Source of the DNA: Sphaerosporella brunnea | Lineage: Eukaryota; Ascomycota; Pezizomycetes; Pezizales; Pyronemataceae | Length of the DNA stretch: 64,000 nucleotides | Direction: 5' to 3' | Assembly: GCA_008704415.1 (NCBI GenBank) | Contig: VXIS01000005.1 | Location: 186,001-250,000 of the forward strand | Shown here: positions 23,634 through 33,596 of the stretch, in pieces | Layout of the letters: the number at the start of each line of letters is the position of its first letter | How positions within the stretch are numbered: position 1 is the first letter of the stretch | The notes under the pieces: generated by a model | Database searches by the model: none | What the model saw: only the letters and a program-made list of their open reading frames with translations | Told to the model about the DNA's origin: nothing | Translations under genes and position numbers: made by a program

Positions 23634-24440
23634 GAGGTGCGAGGGGATTGCATACCTTACGTATCATGAGCTCTGCTTCTGACGAAGGTTTCTTTTCTTT
23701 TCTTGTTTTATTTTTCGTTTATCATGTTTGGCGGTAGATTTTATGTTCCCTTTGGATCCCAAGTACTTGCTGTTTTGTTCTGGTCTTACGTATGGATGTT
23801 TTCCTTTTTTTCCCTTCCATTTGCCATCTATTGGATTTCTCTCTTCCTCCTGTATGATGAGCAGCCGCTTCCCAAATCTTTCTTTATTATTCTTATAGAA
23901 TGGGTCTACATGGAAAATCTTCGGAGTTTTGGAAAGTTCTTTTTCCACGTCCTGCATCTGCCTGCTTGCATGTTTTGCTTGTGCCTTTTTTTTCTTTTGT
24001 TGTTTGTTTTCGGTCGGGGGTAAACATGTTAGTATGCCAGCATGTTCGATTGATGAAATGGAACACGGTCGACAACTACCTCAAATAGATGGATGATCTT
24101 TGGTAATTTTTCAACCGGAGTTATGATCGAACTGGCATGATCATGTCGCAATATTGCACGGAATTGCGATGTCCCCCCAGGCAAAAACTGTTTTGTCAAC
24201 GCCCAGAATAAACTACAGATCGCTCCGAAAAAGCCGAAGGGACTCGCAAGCGAGCTTGCTTTGCTGGTAAATACGCCTGTAGAGTGGCAGATGTTAGTGC
24301 GCAGCGGGAGTCCATTGTGGTGCAATATTAAAAATGGTGGGCCCGTCTCCCGGACATAAGTAGGTTTCGTGGCGTATTTAAACGCAGAAAGCTCATCTCA
24401 ACAATCTTATCACATCAATTTGCAGCAACAACTTATCGCA
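23634..24440. other. Intergenic region, Xbp1-like / GST
   Basis: No gene is supported. The first ~400 bp are T-rich and probably 3' UTR. The last part holds the GST promoter. Confidence 0.45.
24375..24382 (+). promoter_or_regulatory. Possible TATA box of the GST gene
   Basis: TATTTAAA lies about 60 bp before the GST start codon. The short A/C-rich leader between it and the ATG fits a compact fungal promoter. It is assigned by sequence and position only. Confidence 0.4.
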
Positions 24441-25335
24441 ATGGCCAAGCTCACTCTGTAAGATCGAATTATCGAGATAAATTACAGTTGAAAGGGATTG
24501 AAAAAACGCTGATGCTGCGAGAAATATAGCTACACCAACCGCTTCTGCCCCTGGGCCCACCGCGCACACATCGCCCTCGCCGAGCTCGGCCTCGAGTTCG
24601 AGGAAGTCACCATCGAACTGGACAAGCCCCGCGAGCCGTGGTATCTCGAGATCAACCCCGTGAGCTTCCAATTGCACATTTTCCGGGTCCTTTTTGTTGA
24701 TAGGTTTCATGATATAGCGCGGCCTCGTTCCCGCACTCAAGTACAACGACGAAATCATCATCGAAAGCGGCATCATCACCCAGTTCCTGGGTAGGATCCT
24801 CCCTACTCTGGCAGGACGGACAATTGGCTAACATGTATTACGTCCAGCCGATGCATACCCCTCCCACCTCGAGCCGACGCCAACATCACCGGAGACCGCT
24901 CTGAAGCGCGCCCGCATCAACCTCTTCGTCGAAACCTTCACCAGCAAGGTAGCCGGCATTTTGTACGGCACTATCATCCTGGCCAACACGGCGCAGGAGA
25001 AGGCGGCCAAGGCGAACGCCACGATCGCTGCTATCAAGTCTGACATCGCGCCGTTGCTGCAGGATGCGGCCCCGTTCTTTGGCGGCAGCAAGGAGCTCAC
25101 GCTGGCGGAGGTGAACGCTGCCAGCTTCGTGCTGAGGATTTATACCCTCGGAAAGGAGGAGTATGGATTGCTCCCTGCGTTCCTTCTGCCGGAACTGCGC
25201 AAGATTGAGGTGTGGCAGAAGTGGGTGGATGCTGTCCTAGCAAAGGAGAGTGTTACTGCCATCTTTGATGAGAAGGCGAATGCGCAAAGATGGCAAAAGA
25301 AGCTTGCGCAGCACCAAGCGCAGCAGAAGCTGTAA
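24441..25335 (+). CDS. Glutathione S-transferase (CPW/omega-like)
   Basis: Exons are 24441-24457, 24530-24659, 24718-24790 and 24848-25335 (235 aa). The first exon has only 17 nt. The N-terminal thioredoxin-fold domain has a candidate catalytic cysteine (C12) in NRFCPWAHR, the cis-proline-type INPRGLVPAL, and ESGIITQFL, which binds the glutathione gamma-glutamyl end. The C-terminal half is the all-helical GST domain. A cysteine rather than Ser/Tyr at the active site points to omega-like chemistry (thiol transfer or deglutathionylation) instead of classic conjugation. Substrate is unknown. The stop lies 58 bp from the convergent PPM1 stop. Confidence 0.93.
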
Positions 25336-25393
25336 AGCGTTCAGCTGGGCTGTGGACACTTGTCGTTGCTTTCCGTAATTGAATGAATAACGC

Positions 25394-26510
25394 TTATTCC
25401 GTTTGTAGCGGCACCGCGCCCTTCCAGACCGCAAATTCCTCTCCTCTCCAAGCCCATGCAACACAATAATGTCTGGCCAACAGCCTCCACTCCTCAACCT
25501 CATCCAGCATCTCCAACCTCGCGATCCTCTCCTTCTCCGACTCTCCAATCCACTCTTCGCTGATAAAATACACATCCGCCGCCTGCTGCCCATCCACAAA
25601 TCCCAGTGCCTTAAACCTCAACCGCTGCCGCTCAAGCGTAGAATACTTCTTGAGTGTCTTCAACACGATCCCTCGCGACGCAAGGTTCTGTATCATCACC
25701 TTCCCAAATGCATCTTCCCCGCCAATGGGCTCATATATCACCATCCCCACGCTGCCTGTAAAATCGCCCGTAGACCACCGAACTATCGCATCCGCCTCTT
25801 CTGGGGAAAGATAGATCAGGCAGCACTCGGATATGAACAGCGTTGGAGTATCCGGTTCCACTCCAGTTATCATCTGACAGCCTGGCTGCAACGAGCGCAG
25901 ATCCAGCGGGTGAATGTAGTATCCATCAGCGACGAGGTAACCAGCAGCCTCATCGACCGCCTTGATATCCGCACTTGGCAAGAACTGGTTCCGCAGGATA
26001 GCGGCAACCTTGGACGTGGTCACGGCGGCAAAGTCGATTTCGTGATAGACGAGATTTTTGAGTGCATCCGGGGGTAGCGACTGGCGAAGCCGGAAATAGC
26101 GAGTGTCACTACCGGCGCCGAAGCAGATGATTTGTTTTCGCTGGTTTGGGGAAGCGGAGAGGAAAGTGTTTACGAGGCGGTCCAGGGCGGTGGTGCGAAC
26201 AAAGGTGCCTTTCCCCGTGAGCTCCCATCCGTCTAAGCTCTCGCTGGAAGAGACAAGACGTACCTCTGTTTATCAGGGGAAATTTCCGGGCGCCTTCCTG
26301 GGCGCAGAAAGCTTTGGCGAAGTCATCGTGGAGGTAGCCCGTTTCCACGGCGGACACGCGTGACTGAGATGCATCTTGATCGGTTTGCTGCACGATGCGG
26401 TCTTTGGATTCTTTGCTGTTGCTGGCAGGGCTGTGGTCGCTGCTGTGGGTGCTGCGGAGTCGCAGGCCGGAAGGTGAACCTCTAGGCGGGGGTAGGCGGA
26501 GGTTGTTCAT
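25394..26510 (-). CDS. PPM1: PP2A leucine carboxyl methyltransferase 1
   Basis: Complement of 25394-26208 and 26264-26510 (353 aa). The enzyme methylates the C-terminal leucine of the PP2A catalytic subunit using S-adenosylmethionine and so controls which B subunits join. The N-terminal IVQQTDQDASQSRVSAVETGYLHDDF block, split here as it is long, is a family signature; LINRG/TFVRTTALDR is joined by the 55-nt intron (donor GTACGT, acceptor AAAG). The SAM-binding motif GAGSDTR is at 113-119, YHEIDF follows, and the later SECCLIYLSPE and VIYEPIGG segments match. Length is normal. The first ~30 residues are low-complexity, so an internal start is possible. Confidence 0.95.
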
Positions 26511-28596
26511 GATTGCGGCGAGAAGCTATTTGGGGCTGTGGAACGGCAGCGATGACGTGAGGTTGACCGCCAACTGTGTCTGTGACACGTGGTTTTGACG
26601 ATTCATGATATCTCACCCGGCATGTCGTTGGTGAGCCTGGCAGCGGACAACATCGTGGCTCCATTAAAGATGTTCTTTTCCGGTTGATTGTGGCGCATGC
26701 AGATGCATCCTCTATATTAAAAAAGGCATAGATCTCCATACTGATTGTTTACCCACATGATCACAAAACGTGTCCGCGAGTCCGCGACTGACCTTCGCTC
26801 TCCCACCTTTACTTACTTCAGCCTTCTTTCGTACAGACGATGACCGGATGATTGAGCTTTTGAAAGGCCCATGCAGCGAAGAAGATGCCTTTCTACTTCA
26901 GCAAGGCTCAGGATCGCTACCGATTTACGTCGCGCGACATCTCTGCCTTGACTCTGTCTAGCTTTTTGCAAAGTTTTTAAAGCTCACCGGCTTTTCTCAA
27001 TCTGAAACCCCGAGTGTTTCGACGGGATGCTTTCTTGGATTTTTGACAACTGGGGCTTTCTCTTGCACGACTTCCACTCCGGCCACCTGACACGAAAACG
27101 TTTGTCTTTCTTCACTGTACTTAGGCCGATTGTGCAATAGCGTATCCGCTGCAATTGCAGTGAACACAAAAAATTCCATACATTCCGATAACTCTGCGGT
27201 GGAAACACCTTTTTGGACCCTACAAGAAACGACAGAACAGCAGCACGCTGCTTGCCGACAGTGGTTGGACGATGCTTCGAGCAGATCTATACCTGTACGG
27301 AGACTCTATGTATCACAGATCCCCCCACTCCCCAGAGTGGACCTGGCCCGAGAAAAATGATCTTGGGATGTCGGCGCAGCACGAGTGCGAGGATTGGGCT
27401 TTTGCGGATGCGTTGTGGATGTGGGTGTACTTGACGGAAGGGACGGGAGGAAGATATGTGAGTGTTATGTATCGTGTGGCCTTGATTTTGACGAACATCT
27501 ATAAATGTTTGTATGGGTGCGAGACTTGAAGGCAAAGACCTTCGGTGGGTGCTCAATAAATCTCTACTTCTGGGTAGGAGATAGGATATCTCGCTTTTTC
27601 GTCCGTCGTTTTTGTGAAGATCAGACAGAGACCGGATGATGCCGAGAGGATCAAGTGATTTTGGTGAGGCGGCTGTCGTGGCGGGCTGTGATCGAGTCGC
27701 CGTTCTTCCGCCGTGTCTTTCCTCGTCCGTACCCTCCATGCTCAGGCATCTCATGCCTCCTCTCGTATTCTGCCTTGGTCCCTTGAACGAATGGATTTCA
27801 TTGCGGGTTCCTGAATGTGTAGTGTGCGTGTAGAATGGCCAGCACATGATTGGGAATCAGTCAATATGAAAAGCGACGTTTTCATTCCTAAGCACCACGC
27901 CAGCGGCCTAATGCGAAAGAAAAAAAGGGCCTGTCAGACCTCCATCGCCACCCACCCTCGTTTCCACCCCAAAAGGTATACAGAAACTCAGGTCGAGATC
28001 ATCAACACCCGTCCCGAAGGACCGGCAAGAAAAGCTTCACTCTGGGGTGGCGAGGATATTGATCATCAACCAGGTTGGAGATTAATCTGTGGCTCTTGTA
28101 AAGAGTTCAGATGAGACGATTTACTATAGAAATGATCCCTTTGGAATAATGTTAGCATTTGATGTCACGAAAAATGTTGTGGTGAGGGGGGGGGGGGGGT
28201 CCTTACTATGAAGTAAAGTCGACATGAAGAAAAAAGAAGAGGGAGAGGAGAGAAGCGCTCAATTTATAGTCGAAAATGGCGCTAGTGGCGGCTAAAATGT
28301 TTGCACGTGATTTTGACCGCTTGATAAAGCTGAGGGTTTAACCACCACCTGAAACTCGAAACGATGATGTAGTTATAACTTATATAATTAATTATGTATT
28401 CTACGAGCGATATCAAAAGTCGTCCAAACCCTCATGTTCCATTATGTATGCGCCAGATCCAATCAGAAATGATAATCCGATCTTGACGCGCGGATGCATA
28501 TGACCGGGATTGTGAGCTCGTGGCTCCGGGGTTATGTAGCTTCTTGATCCGGGACAATCGCTGGCACACGCGACTTGTTTCCGCAGACATTTCACC
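26511..28596. other. 2.1-kb intergenic region between PPM1 and the hydrolase
   Basis: Both neighbours are transcribed away from this gap, so it should hold two promoters. ORFs such as 27272-27529 (+) and 27287-27847 (-) overlap each other and show no family features. A run of about 15 G lies near 28185-28199. No gene is supported. Confidence 0.4.
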
Positions 28597-29892
28597 ATGG
28601 CAGCAGCGCGGGGGCCACTTACTCTTGACGAAATCGCACAGCATCCAGAAACCGCAAATGTCATTGCACGGTACGAGCCGCGGCTGAAGGGCTTTGCATC
28701 GGTTGCCCAGGGACGCTCAGGGGGACCAATCTCGATAGCTTGTTCGAACCACACTCTCATTCTTCAGGGTCAGGGGAATACCATTGTTAACCACCTTCAG
28801 ATGAGGTCTATGGAAATGGCCCGATCCATCTGGTGTGGATCATGGGCTTGAATGCTCCCAAAATCTCATGGCATAGACAAGTCAAATATTTCGGTGTTGA
28901 GCGCAGGGATATGTTTACATGTTTGGTTTTCGATAACAGAGGTATAAAATTTAGCAGCCCCAATCGCAAGCTGCTGGCCTAACGTCGTCGATGGGTCAGG
29001 CGTGGGAGATAGCGGCGTGCCTTGGGCTCTGCGATATACCACCTGTGAGATGGCGAAAGACGCGCTGGAGCTTTGTGATCACGTTGGGTGGACCGAGAAA
29101 AAACAGTTGCACGTTGTTGGGGTTTCCATGGGGGGTAAACATTCCCCACACCAAAGTTGCTACTGAGTATCATTTTGCTGATTTCCATATGACGACAGGC
29201 ATGATTGCGCAGGAGCTGTAAGATCTCAGCCAGCCCACTCGATATCCTTGGCTATTGACATAAATTCCTTGTCAGAGCATACGCTGCACCCGAGAGAATC
29301 GCTTCTTTAACGCTACAAAGCACCGCTGCAGCCCTCGTGTCCCAGATCGTAAGTTCATGACCCAGCTTCCCTAGAATTCTTTGCTCAGACATCAATTCTA
29401 CAGCCATGGTACCAACATCTAGCACGGCGGGCCTACATGATAATGCCCAAAACGCTGCACGCGCGTCTAGAAGCTACCAAACGCAACATCTTTTCAGACA
29501 GCTGGCTTGCAGCACCCGACGATCTGGGAGTGTTCCCGACCAACGGAGACCGCTTTGTATCCGAAGAACTGTGGAGGATGAAGGAGCTTAAGGCACCAGT
29601 GTACCGAGGGTTCCTTCTGCAGGGTCTGGCGGCCACGTGGCATTACATGGGAGAAGACCGTTTGAAAGCTATCGGCAGCAATGTCAAGCACGTGCTGGTG
29701 TGCACTGGAACAAGCGATCAGATGATTGAGTACACACACTCGGATGTGCTCGTGGCTGGGATCTCGGCGGGCGGTGTTGCTGAGGTCAAGAAACGGTACT
29801 TTGAGGGCGTGGGGCACGCTCTGAACCGGGAGACGCTGGAGGAGTACAACAAGATGGTGGAGGCGTTTGTCACCAGTGCTCATCAAGGTTGA
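28597..29892 (+). CDS. Alpha/beta-hydrolase fold protein
   Basis: Six exons: 28597-28741, 28801-28941, 29000-29134, 29199-29217, 29276-29348 and 29404-29892 (333 aa). Splicing restores the fold in order: ISIA/YEVYGNGPIHLVWIMGLN, LVFDNRG/VGDSG, the nucleophile elbow GVSMGG (S138), MIAQEL/AYAAPERIASLTLQST, then the C-terminal domain with the acid in GTSDQM (D276) and the histidine in GVGHAL (H309). The complete Ser-Asp-His triad argues for an active esterase- or lipase-like enzyme; substrate unknown. Exon 4 is only 19 nt. All five introns are short. The first uses a weak GTTCGA donor but is required to join IA to YEVYG. No predicted signal peptide. Confidence 0.88.
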
Positions 29893-30917
29893 GTGCAACT
29901 TTTTCTAATCTTTTGTTTTGTGAATTTCAAATACCCTTGTCCTTTTGGACTGTATTCCATTTTTGCTTTGACTTCTCTAGTTCTACTTACGGTTAATGAT
30001 TAAGATGCCCCCGGCTTTCGTGCGAAATGACTCCTGTGCCCCCCCCGTATGTTCAAGATCATGGAGAGAAGTTGATAGACCATCACCTTTGGTTCTTTTT
30101 GAATTTACCTTGTACAGCCTCAGCACGCTTACAGTAGAGAGCGAGACTCGTTGAGTATTTCCGTAGCTTCAAGTTGCAGTGTGATTATTTCTCGGTTATT
30201 CCCATGAGTTTTTGTCAAACGGTCTTATTTTGGTCTTTGAAGGAGAGAATCATGGTGGATCACGCTCGATAGAGAATAGTGACAGCTCAACAGCTCAGAT
30301 CTCTCATGACTGGCAGACGTCACTGTTCACAGTTGCACTCGGTCGTTGCGAGTCTCCTCAATCAAAGGATCCCCGGAACGGGGTGCCTACCAAAGAAAAG
30401 AAAGGAAAAGGAGAATGTGCACGATTGATGTACAAACGCACTGGAGAGGTGGTCAATCTGTGGATCACAAAAGTCGCACTTGTAGAATGCCGCTTTGCTA
30501 TGTACATCTCTTACTTGGGTTTAATAAACATTTACCGTGTTGTTGGGGGCATACCTTGGACATGATGAAATCATGGGCCGGCATGGGAGTCGTTTTGGCA
30601 AAAGTTGAGGGCATCTTAATCGTTGACCGTTCTACTTAACAATAAATAGCTCTATTATCACCCCCCACCCCCCGCCCCCATCTCGCTCCCAATCCATAAT
30701 GACCCCTCTTAACCTCCCATGACAGCAACAATGAGCAATCATACAAGCTGCCCCTATATCATTTGCCATTTCTGCACACTTTCGGTCGCGCTTCCCAGCA
30801 TGGCGCAAGAGCACCAGATGATGAAGTGTGTAGTCCCCCAAAAACTGCACAGACGCAAACGAGTACGCATACATTAGAGGAAAAGTAATCGGGGAGCTGT
30901 TTTGGCTGTATAAGGGA
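29893..30917. other. Intergenic region before the transposon cluster
   Basis: 1 kb with no supportable gene. It holds the 3' end of the hydrolase transcript and then anonymous sequence with a C-rich run near 30660-30680. Confidence 0.4.
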
Positions 30918-30919
30918 TA

Positions 30920-31154
30920 CCGTAGAGCTTCGGTAATAAGGCAATGTGGCTAAGTGACTTTGCCATGAGGCTGAGTGACTTCTCCACAGAGCGCAGTGAC
31001 TTTGCCACATTGCCTTATTACCGAAGCTCTACGTAAAAACCGAGAGTAAGGGAATGGGCTAAGTCACTGCGCCATGTAGGCTTAGTGACTTTGCCACATG
31101 GCGCAGTGACTTAGCCAGTGACGTAGCCCATTCCTTACTCTCCGGTTTTTACGG
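30920..31154. mobile_element. TA-flanked MITE made of two adjacent hairpins (Tc1/mariner-like)
   Basis: The 235-bp element starts CCGTA and ends TACGG and is flanked by TA on both sides, the target site duplicated by Tc1/mariner-type transposons. The left half is a perfect 30-bp inverted repeat (30921-30950 with 31004-31033). The right half is a longer imperfect inverted repeat (about 31033-31077 with 31095-31152). Both halves share the 16-mer AGTGACTTTGCCACAT (30995-31010 and 31084-31099) and other GTGACTT words. It codes for nothing. It lies 138 bp from the hAT relic. Confidence 0.8.
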
Positions 31155-31292
31155 TATGACAGAACCTGTAACCCATTACTGACTGCGCCGATTGCCGTAT
31201 CCAGCGCTCCTCCGACTCGATGGCCCTACGTAGTCGACGTCACTTTCTAGCATTAATATTCCGCACCCACAACCAGGTCCGCCCAAACTGGT

Positions 31293-32311
31293 TAGGGGTC
31301 GATAATTACGGTTCGATTAGGTACGTTTCGGTACGTTTAGGTAAACTTACACTGTAGATTATTGCGCCTGGGACCGGTATAAAAGTTTGTTTTATAGTGA
31401 GATAGAGCTCGGCCTCGGAGCCCAAGAGAAAGTGAGATAGACTCAAGCAGCCTTGCTGCAAGCTGTTGTGGACAACAGGCATGCTCTTCAGCTGTTTATC
31501 AACGATCCGGAGGTGGATAGTTTTAAAGCTATCATCAGAAACACCGCCTTCTGGGCGTGTCTTGATCTCCTGACTCTCGTTAAAGGCATCACTACTGACA
31601 TTAAAAAGTCAGAGTCTGGACGCACAGCAATTCACCACGTTCTTCCCCGCTGGAATGCTATCGAACCACCTCAACTACTCAGTTGCAACCCTTTCTTATG
31701 CACCCAGATGCTTCTTCCGCTTCTCAAACAACGAAAGGATAAGCAGCTGGACGACATCCATATTGTTGCTCGCTGTTTAGACCCTATCACGGTTGTACAC
31801 GAAGAGCACTACACCTTGGAGGATGCGGACAACGTGTGCCGTTTCATCAGGAAGCATTACGCAAGCCCAATGTCGGCACGTAGTCAGTTTGCCAAATACA
31901 GGAGCCGCCAAGACCGGATTGCCCTGAAGCTGCTTCACACACTCTCTCTAACCCTGTACCCTCAGAGCGGTCATTTTCTATGAGGAATTTGATCCACGAC
32001 AAAAACCTCACAGCAGAGCGTGCAGACAAGCTATCCTACATCCATGCAAATAGGCGCATTCTGAATCGTTCCTTCAGGCAGCCACGTAGTTGGGACCAGG
32101 TTGAAGAAGAACAGTTGCTGGAAATTGAGGAGGGATTGATGAAGAAAGTCAAAAAAAAAAAGCGCGAATCATGAGCCGTCACTCAGCCTCGGCGCAACTC
32201 TAAATGTTTCACTGCAGTTTCTACCTGAGCTCTGTATTGTTTTCCGAAAGGTATTGGAATTTATGGTAAAATATCGTAACTAATATTCGTATCGCATACT
32301 TATCGACCCTA
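31293..32311 (+). mobile_element. Decayed hAT transposon with intact ends
   Basis: The ends are TAGGGGTCGATAA on the left and the near-inverse TTATCGACCCTA on the right. The 8-bp word AAACTGGT flanks both ends (31285-31292 and 32312-32319), the expected hAT target duplication. At 1019 bp it is far shorter than an autonomous hAT element and carries only a transposase C-terminal remnant. Confidence 0.85.
31453..32174 (+). pseudogene. hAT transposase C-terminal fragment, frameshifted
   Basis: The first part (31453-31983) reads like the DUF659/RNase-H-like middle of a hAT transposase (AFWACLDLLTLVKGI, VLPRWNAIEP, IVARCLDPITVV). The dimerisation region (NPVPSERSFSMRN-like, then AERADKLSYIHANRRILNR) is in another frame from about 31951. 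The shift falls in a CT-repeat near 31941-31951. The N-terminal zinc finger and most of the catalytic region are absent. It cannot encode an active transposase. Confidence 0.8.
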
Positions 32312-32319
32312 AAACTGGT

Positions 32320-33596
32320 ATGAGTGATCTCCCATGATTCGCACAATCGGTACACAGCCAGACCACTAGCCGCTGCCGGAACTCGACAACCGCTTGAGCA
32401 AAAACTATCATTCCAGCAGTGGAAAGTTCATATCCGGACCGCGTTCTTCGCCCGCTCTCAGTCGTCTATCTACTCTCCTTCACTAATTCTCGCCCTCACC
32501 AAGTCTCACTCACTCGGGTAGCTCTCACCCTCCTTTCTGGAGTAGGTTCTGGAGCAGGGCCCTGCATGACGCCATATAGAGTATGCAGGCCGTCATACTC
32601 CGTCACCTCATCCGACGCCCCTAGATAGATCCGGACCGAGCCCTCACGGCTTACGTACGTCTGGGTTCCCGGTTCCGGTTCCGGGGCTGGGTAAGATATG
32701 GTAGGTAAAGTAGATAGTTCGAGCTTATTCTATTCCCAGCCGACATCCGATCGAAGGAAGCGGGCGAGATCTCATCCAGGGTGGTCAATATCATCACGAT
32801 AGACGAAGTGTCAAGTGCAAAAGCGACATCACCGGCGAAACACGGTGATACTCTTCAGTTTTCTAGGGTTAAATCCCCTCATCGATCTCATCGATTTCCG
32901 CCTCTCGTCATAATATCGTACAAGACCATTCATATACAAAACCAAAAAAAAAACGAAAACACAAGAAACGCCAAATCCATAGCCCCCACCTTCCCTTTCC
33001 CTTTCTAGTGTAGTTGTAAATGCACAACAGAAAATCAAACTCAAAACTAAACATCGAGGCCAAGTCTTGTAGAATAGCAATCATCATGAGTACATCATGC
33101 AAAAATGCAAAACAAGCAGACAACGTAAAATGTCGAGCCATAAACAAATTCCAAACCAAACCTGAACTAAGGAAAAGGACGTACCCAAGATCAACGCCGT
33201 TTAGATCCAAACCGCAAACCTGCACGCAAAAAAAGAAAATTTTTCAGGCACCCGTATTTTACAAGACAAAAACACTTGAAAGAAAAGAAAGGAAAGGATT
33301 ACGAACGGCTCAGAAGGCTTGAGATAGTATGGAACAAAGGGGAAAATGTGATGATGTGATCGTGATGCGAAACTGCTCGAAGCAACAGGCAAAAAAAATC
33401 GTCCTGCCGGAAACCGCCGGGGGCAAAAGCAACGAAACGTCGCCGTCACACGAGCGCAAAGAAATTGGTAATGGAGGTGAAGTGACGTCATGGGTACCAC
33501 AACGGTCGGTCGGCGCCGATCTATTTCCAAGCGAAGGGATCGTCCCACGACGTCCATCTCGAAAAACCTGAAGCTGGAAAAGGAACAAGCAATCAT
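32320..33596. other. Intergenic region downstream of the Rpn4-like gene
   Basis: 1.3 kb with no supported gene. The part next to 33597 is probably the 3' UTR of the minus-strand regulator. A 12-bp perfect palindrome, GCAGGGCCCTGC, lies near 32555. Confidence 0.4.

Noticed and set aside
27272..27847. Overlapping + and - strand ORFs of 85 and 186 codons
   Set aside because: They overlap antiparallel, neither has a domain, signal peptide or consistent splice extension.
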